Notes under the pieces: model-generated
The model's input: the letters and a program-made list of their open reading frames with translations, nothing else
What the model was told of the DNA's origin: nothing
Database searches by the model: none
Source of the DNA: Verrucomicrobiia bacterium
Lineage (GTDB): Bacteria; Verrucomicrobiota; Verrucomicrobiia; Limisphaerales; Fontisphaeraceae
Length of the DNA: 64,000 nt
Assembly: GCA_026414565.1 (NCBI GenBank)
Contig: JAOAIT010000029.1
Location: 1 to 64,000 of the forward strand
Direction: 5' to 3'
Part shown: in pieces, positions 44,847 through 52,577 of the stretch
Position numbering within the stretch: the first letter of the stretch is position 1
Layout: the number at the start of each line of letters is the position of its first letter
Program-made: the position numbers and the translations under genes

Positions 44847-46268
44847 ATGAAAACTTACACCCTCATCCCCAAAGACCTGTTGTTCTTCCGTGACGGTCGC
44901 CCCATGGAAACCAGCGGGGGCCACGGTGCCCGCTGGCCGGAGCCGTCCATCATCTTTAATGCTCTGCATGCTGCGCTGTGGCGGGCCTTTCCCCAGCCGC
45001 AACCTTGGGAGCACCTGCATGATTTTGGCCGAAGCAGTTTCCGCCCGCGCAATGGCAACAACCAACGCTTCGGGTCGCTCACCACAGCGGGCCTTTTCCC
45101 CGTTTGGAAAGACCAGCGCTGGCTTTTCCCGGCACCCGCCGATGTCGTGCCCTCCGACCCAAATGACAAAGTGGGCTGGCTCTTGTATCCGCAGGAGAAA
45201 GGCCATACCAATCTACCAGCAGAATTTCTATCTTACACGGTGGGCAGTTATGCCAAACCTTCCAAGGACTTTATTCCCCCCTGGTGGACGGTTGCTGCCT
45301 GGCAGGCCTACTTGGAGGGCAACAAACCCGCCCCAGATACCCTGTTTCACAACGAGGACCTGTTTGCCGGAGAATGGACGACGGGCATTGGCATTGACCC
45401 CCGGACGCAAACCCAGGACGGAGAACATATTTACAGCGCCGAATATCTGCGTCTTCGCCCCGAAGTCCGCTGTGGTTTTATTGCCAGCCTGCTGATGAAA
45501 CAAAATGCACCCCAAACAAAACCAGAGGCCGCCCAAGCCAGCCCGCTGGAATGCATCCAAAATTTGTTTTGTCATAACGACACCATCATTGTGGGCGGCC
45601 AGCAACGTCCCTGCAAAGTGGAGGCTTTTGAGCAAAACGGTGATGGTCTTCCGTTACCGAAAGGCAGACAAGAAAAGTTTAATGAATCCAATGGAAAAGT
45701 GCTCCTTAAATGGGTAATGCTGACTCCCGCCATCTGGCCGGAAATTAGGAAAGACTCCGCCCGCAACATAGCGGCTCATCCTGGTGGCTGGCTGCCCAAT
45801 TGGGTGTGCCCCACCACGGGCAAAGTTTTTTTGAAAGCAGGGCCTTTGGATCGCCAGCCTGGTGAATCCAGGGACAATTGGCGTAGGCGTGTCCGCCAAG
45901 CTGACTCTATCAACGCCCGGCTCGTTGCTGCAGTTGTCCCCAAGCCTATCACGGTTACTGGCTGGACAGAACGCTTGCATCTCTTGCAAGCAGAACCCCA
46001 TTGGAACCAAAACGGGCGGGGGCACGGCCCGCGGCCCACCCATCTCGCGGTTCCTGCGGGGGCGGTTTATTATTTCGAGGCCGACTCAGCCGAAGACGCG
46101 GAGAAGCTGGCCGCGGCCCTGAACTGGCACGGCGGGGGCGATTACACCCGCATTAAGAACCGCCGGAGCACCCTGCTGGGCGAGCAAGGATTTGGCCTGG
46201 GGGTTTGCGGCACCTGGACCTTTTACCCTTTTTCCAAAGCCAACGTCAGCGAACATCGGCAGAAGTGA
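44847..46268 (+). CDS. cmr3: Type III-B RAMP protein Cmr3
   Basis: A 473-residue RAMP protein. The N-terminus (LIPKDLLFFRDGRPMETSGGHGARWPEPSIIFNALHAALWRAF) is diagnostic of Cmr3 (the FRDGRP and WPxPS pattern). The C-terminal end GGDYTRIKNRRSTLLGEQGFGLGVCGTWTF holds the glycine-rich loop. Cmr3 binds the crRNA 5' handle next to Cas10. Its length is above the usual ~350 residues. The start ATG follows the cmr2 stop by 2 nt, so translation is probably coupled. Confidence 0.95.
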   Translation: MKTYTLIPKDLLFFRDGRPMETSGGHGARWPEPSIIFNALHAALWRAFPQPQPWEHLHDFGRSSFRPRNGNNQRFGSLTTAGLFPVWKDQRWLFPAPADVVPSDPNDKVGWLLYPQEKGHTNLPAEFLSYTVGSYAKPSKDFIPPWWTVAAWQAYLEGNKPAPDTLFHNEDLFAGEWTTGIGIDPRTQTQDGEHIYSAEYLRLRPEVRCGFIASLLMKQNAPQTKPEAAQASPLECIQNLFCHNDTIIVGGQQRPCKVEAFEQNGDGLPLPKGRQEKFNESNGKVLLKWVMLTPAIWPEIRKDSARNIAAHPGGWLPNWVCPTTGKVFLKAGPLDRQPGESRDNWRRRVRQADSINARLVAAVVPKPITVTGWTERLHLLQAEPHWNQNGRGHGPRPTHLAVPAGAVYYFEADSAEDAEKLAAALNWHGGGDYTRIKNRRSTLLGEQGFGLGVCGTWTFYPFSKANVSEHRQK

Positions 46269-46362
46269 CCTTTGACCCGGCAACCCTTAAATTACCCCTA
46301 TGAGCGAAAACAACCCTAACGTAACCAACACCGGCAACAACCCCAACCAACAAAACAAACCT

Positions 46363-47247
46363 ATGGAAGAAAAAATCCTCTACCTCTTCACCCGCACTCC
46401 CCTGCACGTGGGGGCCGGCGCCAGTGTCGGCGCGATTGACCAGCCCATCATCCGCGAACGCCACACCGGGTTTCCCATCATCCCGGCCACCAGCCTCAAG
46501 GGCACTTTCGCCGATGAATGGAATGAATCCCAGCCGGGCAGCAAAGTCGAACGCAGCGACGAAGGCAAATGGCTCTTTGGTGAGACCGATGCCAACAATG
46601 CCGCCGCCGGGGCTATTCAGTTCACTGAAGCCAAACTTCTGGCCTTCCCTATTCGCTCCGCCAAGGGCAGCTTTGCGTGGATCACCTGCCCCCTCATCCT
46701 GCGCCGGGCCGTGCGGGATGGCGCGCTCAAGGTGGAGCTTCAGGGATTAAGATCCCCCACCGATGAGAAGGCTTTATATGATGGGGGTAACGGCTCCCCC
46801 ATTGATTTGGGCGGCAAGATCGTGCTGGAGGAATACACCTTTACCCAAGGCGGCGCGCTGCCCAATGGCCTTGCCGATGCCATGGCCAAGCTCATCTCCG
46901 ACCCTGTCTGGGCCGAAGTCGCCTCCCGCCTCATTATTCTCAGCGACGGCATGATGAGCTTTTTCGTCCAAAACGCCTGCGAAATTGCCCAGCACGTCCG
47001 CATTGACGATGCCACCGGCACCGCCGCCACCGGCGCGCTGTTCAATCAGGAAAACGTCCCCAGCGAAACCTTGTTTTACTCTGTCGTTCACTTTCTCCAG
47101 AGCCGCGTCCGGGCTGGCAACTACGCCGGCAAAACCGCTGCGGACGCCGCGCAAGCCTTTGGGGCAAAACTCGGAGCTCAAAAGGTCTTCCAGTTTGGCG
47201 GGGATGCCTCCACGGGCCTGGGCTATTGCACGTTGAAACTTGCCTGA
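46363..47247 (+). CDS. cmr4: Type III-B RAMP protein Cmr4 (backbone RNase subunit)
   Basis: RAMP protein forming the helical backbone that cleaves target RNA every 6 nt. The sequence ILYLFTRTPLHVGAGASVGAIDQPIIRERHTGFPIIPATSLKGTFAD is typical of Cmr4. From ATG 46363 (294 residues) the catalytic Asp of GAIDQP falls at residue 26, the position known for Cmr4 enzymes, which supports this start. An in-frame ATG at 46300 adds an Asn-rich 21-residue stretch with atypical codons, probably untranslated. The final GGDASTGLGYCTLKLA is the glycine-rich RAMP end. Lies 94 bp after cmr3. Confidence 0.93.
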   Translation: MEEKILYLFTRTPLHVGAGASVGAIDQPIIRERHTGFPIIPATSLKGTFADEWNESQPGSKVERSDEGKWLFGETDANNAAAGAIQFTEAKLLAFPIRSAKGSFAWITCPLILRRAVRDGALKVELQGLRSPTDEKALYDGGNGSPIDLGGKIVLEEYTFTQGGALPNGLADAMAKLISDPVWAEVASRLIILSDGMMSFFVQNACEIAQHVRIDDATGTAATGALFNQENVPSETLFYSVVHFLQSRVRAGNYAGKTAADAAQAFGAKLGAQKVFQFGGDASTGLGYCTLKLA

Positions 47248-47295
47248 GACCCTTTAATAAAGTAACCCAGTCAACCCTTAAACCTGTCTTGAACC

Positions 47296-47646
47296 ATGAA
47301 AAACCTCGAGCAAATCCGCGCTGCCAACGCACTTGAGCCGGCCAAAGATTTGGACCGCTCGGCCGTCAATAAACTTCCGGCCATGATCCTGGCCAACGGC
47401 CTGCTGGCCACGGCGGCCTTCTGCAACGCCGAGGGTAGCGGCGACAACCGCGGCCACATGAAGAAAGCCCTGGAGGCGACTGCCAAACACCTGATTCAAC
47501 GCGGCTTCCTGAGCAACGGCGCCGGCAATGTAATCAACATGATTGGAGAACTAAGCGAAAAAGATTCGCACCAACTTCAAGTGATCACTGCCGAAGCCCT
47601 GGCCTACATCGCCTACTTGAAACGTTTTGCCCCCAAGAGAGATTAA
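47296..47646 (+). CDS. cmr5: Type III-B small subunit Cmr5
   Basis: A 116-residue mostly helical protein (MKNLEQIRAANALEPAKDL; LPAMILANGLLATAAFCNAEG; AEALAYIAYLKRFAPKRD) matching Cmr5, which stacks along the Cmr4 backbone and contacts target RNA. Length is normal. It begins 48 bp after cmr4. Confidence 0.93.
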   Translation: MKNLEQIRAANALEPAKDLDRSAVNKLPAMILANGLLATAAFCNAEGSGDNRGHMKKALEATAKHLIQRGFLSNGAGNVINMIGELSEKDSHQLQVITAEALAYIAYLKRFAPKRD

Positions 47647-47716
47647 AAGCTGATGAGTGCCCAGGTTCCCAGCCTAGTCTGCGCCGCCAAAAAAATACCG
47701 AACCACGAGGTGACTT

Positions 47717-49180
47717 ATGCCTATCCCCATGCCATCCGATACGGCCGCTGTTCTGGGCCAGCAAGCTGAGAAATGCCAAAGCCGTTCGCTCTTCTGCGAT
47801 CGTTTTGCCGATCCAGCGGCTAGAGAGCAAGCACGCAAGCACTGGTTTTCTCAGCTCATTCGGAAAAACCCAGAGGCAATAAGCCTGCAAGCCCGACAGG
47901 ACTTTCTTGCCGCAATCAAGACCAGCCCCACAAACCTCCTCTACGCCCAGCTTCAGGCCCGACTCATGGTGAACATGGCCGGGGGCGTCATGGAAAACGC
48001 CGGCCTCTGTCTCGACCGCTTTGGCATGCCCTACATCCCCGGCAGCGCCGTCAAAGGCTGTGCCCGGCGCGCCGCTCTGGCCGCCCTTCATGATTGGCCG
48101 AGTTCAAACCAAAAGCCCGGCAATGACCATCCCCTGGCGAGTGCCTACGATTCTTCCTTTGCTTCCCCGGCGCAAATGCTCGCCACCGTCGCCCTGGTGT
48201 TTGGCTGGTGCGAACAAGATTGGAAGCAAGATTCCGACTTCGGCTGGGCCTGCCCGGATGAACAAACCCGCCGGGATGCAGCCGAATTACTCGCGGGAAA
48301 GCTTAACCAGAAAATTGAAGAAAAACAAAAACAAACCCCATGGAAGGTTCTGCCCAACTTCGCCGGTCTCATCTCCTTCCTGCCTGCTTACGCGGTGGAC
48401 TTGGGAAGAACTGGGGTAATTGATGGTCTGCCCCACCCTGTCCCCTCTCCGGGCAAGCTCGAGCTGGATGTCGTCACCTGCCATCACCCCGAATACTATT
48501 CCGGCAAGAAACCAATTGCCACCGATACCGAGGACCCCAACCCCGTTGTCTTTCCCGCCGTGGCGCCCGGGCACGTTTTTGCCTTTGCCCTGCTCCCCCT
48601 GCCCCGCGCCGGCCGCTCCCTGGCCCAAATCCAGTGGGATCAAACCCAGCTTAAACTCCTGGAAATCGCCAGAAACTGGCTCGCCGCCGGCCTTGCCGTC
48701 TTCGGCCTCGGCGCCAAAACCAACGCCGGCTATGGGTGGTTTGACACCAGCAGCAACATTCAAACCATTGCCTCGAATGCCCTGGTCGAGGCCGAGAAAC
48801 ACCGTCAAGAACAAACTCGCATACGACAAGAGGCGGAAAGGCACGAAGCCGCTCAAGCAGAGCAACAGCGCAGAGCTGCCGAAATTAAGGCCGCCACCGC
48901 AAACATGACACCTGAACAGAAATTGGATTACCAAATTGCCCACCTAACCCAAGAACAATTTCGAGGTTGGCTAAACAGTTTTCTGAAACGTAATGAGGAA
49001 GAGCAAAAGGCCATCGTCAGAGCATTGCGCCTGCCTCCTGAGGACAAAGCGTCGCGCCGAAGCTTCTGGGAAGATTTAAAGAACAAAGCGAGCAAAGGCG
49101 GTGATTCCGCCCGCGTCAAGGAAGCCATACATAAATTAAGTAAAAAAATGTACCCAGGCAAAGAAAGTAAAATGCCATGA
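47717..49180 (+). CDS. cmr6: Type III-B RAMP protein Cmr6 with a ~145-residue C-terminal coiled-coil extension
   Basis: A 487-residue protein. The first ~343 residues are a Cmr6 RAMP domain: GMPYIPGSAVKGCARRAALAAL and the terminal LGAKTNAGYGWFDTS glycine-rich loop. Cmr6 caps the complex at the crRNA 3' side. From about residue 344 a charged helical extension follows (EAEKHRQEQTRIRQEAERHEAAQ), then a small domain with MTPEQKLDYQIAHLTQEQFRGWLNSFL. Canonical Cmr6 proteins end near the glycine-rich loop, so this tail is unusual. GAGGTGACTT precedes the ATG at good spacing. The stop overlaps the cmr1 start (ATGA). Confidence 0.9.
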   Translation: MPIPMPSDTAAVLGQQAEKCQSRSLFCDRFADPAAREQARKHWFSQLIRKNPEAISLQARQDFLAAIKTSPTNLLYAQLQARLMVNMAGGVMENAGLCLDRFGMPYIPGSAVKGCARRAALAALHDWPSSNQKPGNDHPLASAYDSSFASPAQMLATVALVFGWCEQDWKQDSDFGWACPDEQTRRDAAELLAGKLNQKIEEKQKQTPWKVLPNFAGLISFLPAYAVDLGRTGVIDGLPHPVPSPGKLELDVVTCHHPEYYSGKKPIATDTEDPNPVVFPAVAPGHVFAFALLPLPRAGRSLAQIQWDQTQLKLLEIARNWLAAGLAVFGLGAKTNAGYGWFDTSSNIQTIASNALVEAEKHRQEQTRIRQEAERHEAAQAEQQRRAAEIKAATANMTPEQKLDYQIAHLTQEQFRGWLNSFLKRNEEEQKAIVRALRLPPEDKASRRSFWEDLKNKASKGGDSARVKEAIHKLSKKMYPGKESKMP

Positions 49181-50046
49181 AAACCCAACTCTACCACATC
49201 GAATTCCTCACCCCTTGCTTCGGAGCCGGAGCAGATCAGACCAAAGCTGAATTGCGCCCCTCTGAAATTCGCGGCCAGCTCCGCTGGTGGTTCCGCGCCC
49301 TGGGCGGTACCCTCCAACAAGAACGCAAAGCCTTTGGTGGCGTTCACCAAGACCAGCCCGTTTCAAGCAAATTACTTGTCCGCGTTCACCAGCAGCCTCA
49401 AGGAGAGAAAAATGACTGGACCTCTAGAATTGAAAGACAAGGTGTTGGGCCTGAGACGTACCTGCTTGGATTCTTTTGCGGAAAAACCGGACGCCTGAAC
49501 GCTACTGGAGCCCTGCCGCCCGGCAGCAAGGCGGTCATAGAGATTCTCTTTAAGGAAACGCCTTCCGAATTGCTCGAACTCGCCTTGGAAGCATTTTTTT
49601 CAATGGGAGCTTTGGGCTTCCGCATCACCCGGTGTGCCGGAGCGCTTTGTAGTGAGGAATATAAACTCAACGAGCAAGGTTGGAGTAAACTCAGTGAAAA
49701 ACTCACTGCCAAAGGATTCCAAGTGACCTTAATCGGCAAACCATTCAATAACTGGGTTGATCTTATCACACATGCTGGCACTCTATTGAAAAATGGACTC
49801 CGAGGCCGTAATGGCTTGGGCATCAGCGCTGGCGCTGGAGGCACAAGGCCCAACGCGCTTGGCTCAGCCAAACCCCGCCAAGCCAGCGTGCTCCACCTGC
49901 GGCCTGTCCGTATAGATAATCAGCTCCGCCTGGCATTGATCGAGGCCCCGCATGGACGCATCCTCGGCCCGCCAGCACTTCGAGCCCACAATAATCGCGG
50001 TTCCATCATTGCCCTAGCCCGAGAGCGCAAAATCATACAACGATGA
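49177..50046 (+). CDS. cmr1: Type III-B RAMP protein Cmr1
   Basis: A 289-residue RAMP protein. The N-terminus (ELRPSEIRGQLRWWFRALGG, residues 25-44 region) is the Cmr1 signature, and NGLRGRNGLGISAG ends the core. Cmr1 binds the 3' end of the crRNA/target at the complex head. The order cmr2-3-4-5-6-1 differs from many loci that start with cmr1. Start overlaps the cmr6 stop and its stop overlaps a 21-codon ORF, each by ATGA. Confidence 0.9.
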   Translation: MKTQLYHIEFLTPCFGAGADQTKAELRPSEIRGQLRWWFRALGGTLQQERKAFGGVHQDQPVSSKLLVRVHQQPQGEKNDWTSRIERQGVGPETYLLGFFCGKTGRLNATGALPPGSKAVIEILFKETPSELLELALEAFFSMGALGFRITRCAGALCSEEYKLNEQGWSKLSEKLTAKGFQVTLIGKPFNNWVDLITHAGTLLKNGLRGRNGLGISAGAGGTRPNALGSAKPRQASVLHLRPVRIDNQLRLALIEAPHGRILGPPALRAHNNRGSIIALARERKIIQR

Positions 50047-50108
50047 ATACCGCCCTCGAACTGTACGATGTTATGAAACAAGATTCTCATCTCCAGCCGT
50101 TTCCTTGA
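50043..50108 (+). CDS. 21-codon ORF coupled to cmr1 and ending 7 nt before the CARF-deaminase gene
   Basis: The ATG shares bases with the cmr1 stop (ATGA), and the ORF ends with TGA at 50106-50108, leaving 7 nt to the next ATG at 50116. The peptide begins MNTALELYDVMK and ends in QPFP. Every other junction from cmr6 to the nuclease is an ATGA overlap, so this mini-ORF could relay ribosomes from cmr1 to the effector gene. It might equally be the remnant of a lost gene. No known family is recognised; expression is unproven. Confidence 0.4.
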   Translation: MNTALELYDVMKQDSHLQPFP

Positions 50109-50115
50109 TTACCGT

Positions 50116-51945
50116 ATGGCCAAGCCTACCTTGTTTATTTCGCTGGGGAAGAGTCAGGCGATTGTGCCCGAGGCTTACTTGGTTCATGGGACCAAGTTTG
50201 CCTCGGTGCGTGTCATTACCACCAAAAACACCGGCGTTGAGCTCATCACCTCGTTCTTTGCTCAGTGCGCGCCCGGCGTGGCTCTGGAGATCAGCCGGGT
50301 CGCCGGGTTTGACGGTTTGACCGATGCGGAGGATCATTTCCTTTTTGAAGAGGTCCTGTATCGCTGGATTCTGCATGCCCAGGTCCCTCCGCCGGAGCGG
50401 TATGTTTGTCTGGCGGGCGGCTTCAAAACCATGTCCGCCGCCATGCAAAAAGCGGCCGCGGTGCTTGGGGCCCAAGATGTCTTCCATGTCATTGCCGATG
50501 ACCGCAACGGGCCCCTTCCCGAGACCCTGGAGCAAATCCAAGAGGCCGTTCAAAAGAAGCGCATTTACTGCATTTCCCTGGGACCGGAAGGCGGCTGGCC
50601 CCAGTTTCGCCAGTTCCGGCCCGAGGATTATCCCCTGATCGTTGCCCGGCAGGCGGGCCAAGAACGCTGGCTTGAGGTGGGGGACAAGAGATTCCGCACT
50701 CATCTGCGGGAAATCGTTGAGCGCAGCCACAACATCGCCAACGCCTGGGACAACCTGCCCCAACTTCCCTTTGCCCGGCTGGCCACCTGGCCCCGGGAGG
50801 CCCTGGGCTGGCTGGGTCAACCCCTCGATCCGGAGCACGATGCAGCGTGGATCGGAAAATTGCCGAAGGTCGAACTCCATTGCCATCTGGGCGGCTTTGC
50901 CACCGGCGGTGAACTATTGCAAGAAGTCCGCAAGCGCGCGGAAAATGGCCGCCAACTTCCTGCTTTGAAAGCCCTGAAGCTGCCCCGTGGCTGGCCCCTG
51001 CCGCCGGATACGATCCCGCTGGTTAAGTACATGAAACTGGGTAACAACAGCGGCACCCAGCTTCTGAAAGATTCCGGCTGCCTCCGCGCCCAGTGTGAGC
51101 TCCTTTACCAGCATCTGCGCAGTCAGAACATCCTCTACGCCGAAATCCGCTGCTCCCCCGCCAATTATGCCGCGTCCGGCTGCTCCCCCTGGCAGGTGCT
51201 ATGCGCCATCCGCCAGACTTTCCAGGACTGCATGGAGCAATGGCCCGGCTGTCATGTCAACCTTATCCTCATCGCCACCCGGCGCCAGGGGGGCGACTTC
51301 CGCGCAGCCATCTCCCGGCATCTGGCCCTGGCCATCACCGCCGCCGAACATTGGAGGGCAGAAGACCAATGCCGCGTCGTCGGCGTGGACCTGGCCGGTT
51401 ACGAAGCCGCCGACACTCGCGCCCATTATTTCCGCGAGGAATTTATTGGCATCCATCGCTGCGGCCTGGCCATCACGGTGCATGCGGGTGAAAATGACGA
51501 AGCCGAGGGCATCTGGCGGGCCGTGTTTGATCTCAACGCCCGCCGCCTGGGGCACGCCCTGCATCTCACCGAGTCCCCGGAGCTGATGCGCTCCGTCGCG
51601 GCCCGCGGCATCGGCATCGAAATGTGCCCCTACGCCAACTACCAAATCCACCCTTACCAAATCCCCGGTCTTCGCGGGCAGGGGAACCAGCGCCGGGAAA
51701 CCTATCCGTTGCGCAAGTACCTGGAACAGGGCATCCGCGTCACCGTCAACACCGACAACCCCGGGATTTCCGCCGCCGACCTTACCCAAAATCTGCTGCT
51801 TGCCGGACGCCTCTGTCCCGAACTGACCCGGCTGGACATTCTCAAACTTCAGCGCCACGCCCTTGAGGCGGCCTTCATCAGCCCGGGCCAGCGGCAGGAG
51901 TTGGCGCGCAAATTTGAAGAGGAACTCTCTCCACGCCTGCCATGA
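50116..51945 (+). CDS. cad1: CRISPR-associated CARF-adenosine deaminase fusion (Cad1-like)
   Basis: A 609-residue fusion. Residues ~1-230 resemble the NE0113/ring-nuclease type CARF domain: LFISLGKSQAIVPEAYL, VRVITTKNTGVELI and LAGGFKTMSAAMQKAAAVLGAQDVFHVIAD (GGFKTM at 101-106). Residues ~250-609 are an adenosine deaminase barrel with all Zn/catalytic residues: H255 and H257 (ELHCHLGG), H456 and E459 (TVHAGE), H480 (LGHALHL) and D547 (VNTDNPG). CARF-fused deaminases are known to be switched on by cyclic oligoadenylate and convert ATP to ITP; that role here is inferred from architecture. The residue after D547 is Asn (TDNP instead of TDDP), also seen in some ADA-like proteins. Its stop overlaps the Nudix start. 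Confidence 0.88.
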   Translation: MAKPTLFISLGKSQAIVPEAYLVHGTKFASVRVITTKNTGVELITSFFAQCAPGVALEISRVAGFDGLTDAEDHFLFEEVLYRWILHAQVPPPERYVCLAGGFKTMSAAMQKAAAVLGAQDVFHVIADDRNGPLPETLEQIQEAVQKKRIYCISLGPEGGWPQFRQFRPEDYPLIVARQAGQERWLEVGDKRFRTHLREIVERSHNIANAWDNLPQLPFARLATWPREALGWLGQPLDPEHDAAWIGKLPKVELHCHLGGFATGGELLQEVRKRAENGRQLPALKALKLPRGWPLPPDTIPLVKYMKLGNNSGTQLLKDSGCLRAQCELLYQHLRSQNILYAEIRCSPANYAASGCSPWQVLCAIRQTFQDCMEQWPGCHVNLILIATRRQGGDFRAAISRHLALAITAAEHWRAEDQCRVVGVDLAGYEAADTRAHYFREEFIGIHRCGLAITVHAGENDEAEGIWRAVFDLNARRLGHALHLTESPELMRSVAARGIGIEMCPYANYQIHPYQIPGLRGQGNQRRETYPLRKYLEQGIRVTVNTDNPGISAADLTQNLLLAGRLCPELTRLDILKLQRHALEAAFISPGQRQELARKFEEELSPRLP

Positions 51946-52577
51946 CGATCGTCTCTGAGGAACTTGTGCTCTGCACGGCCGTGGCGGATCTGCCCACTGC
52001 CTGGCTGCCCATCGCGGGCGCCGTGGCCATGGACGAAGCCACCCTCTACCAACACCTTGACCCTCTGCCCCCCCATTGGCTGCCTCGTTCCCAAGCCGAG
52101 CAAAACACCCGCTACAAACAATGGATTCCCTACCTGCTCCTGCTGAATCCCCGCAAGCAAATCGCCGCCTACGCCCGCCAAGGCGCCGAAACCCGCCTCC
52201 ACGGCCGCTGCTCCGTGGGCATTGGCGGCCACATCAACCCCGGCGATGCGCCGGAAACCGAGGGCCCCTTTGCCTGGCGCGACACCATTCACAACTGCCT
52301 GCGCCGCGAATTGAACGAGGAATTCCCCGCCGCCCTCCCGGGGCGCACGCGCTTTCTGGGCCTCATCCATGAGTCCCTCACCCCGGTGGGGCAGGTCCAC
52401 CTCGGCCTTGTGTTTCTGCATCAGCTTTTCCACCAACCCGGCCCCGCCGGCCCGGAACTGCAAAACCTCCAATGGCTCGCGCCCGCCACCGTTGGACGCC
52501 TGCCCGCAGAGAACGGCACGCAGTTTGAACTGTGGTCCCAGCTTGCCCTGCAACTGTTGCCTCCTGTCCTGCCATGA
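51942..52577 (+). CDS. Nudix hydrolase coupled to the CARF-deaminase
   Basis: A 211-residue Nudix-fold protein. The core reads GIGGHINPGD (residues 93-102), E107 and RRELNEEF (121-128), matching GX5E...REUXEE, but E107 and R122 are separated by 14 residues rather than the canonical 7. So the Nudix helix is preceded by an extended loop (EGPFAWRDTIHNCL). The gene is fixed between two cyclic-oligoadenylate effector genes by ATGA overlaps at both ends. Predicted activity: hydrolysis of a nucleoside diphosphate-linked substrate; given the neighbour, inosine nucleotides (ITP/IDP/dITP) are the best guess. Alternatives include ADP-ribose or a modified signal nucleotide. No CARF domain is seen. Confidence 0.82.
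   Translation: MTIVSEELVLCTAVADLPTAWLPIAGAVAMDEATLYQHLDPLPPHWLPRSQAEQNTRYKQWIPYLLLLNPRKQIAAYARQGAETRLHGRCSVGIGGHINPGDAPETEGPFAWRDTIHNCLRRELNEEFPAALPGRTRFLGLIHESLTPVGQVHLGLVFLHQLFHQPGPAGPELQNLQWLAPATVGRLPAENGTQFELWSQLALQLLPPVLP

Noticed and set aside
47653-47772. Short ORF between cmr5 and cmr6
   Set aside because: It overlaps the cmr6 start in another frame with no homology; the cmr6 ATG has a good GAGGTG ribosome site.
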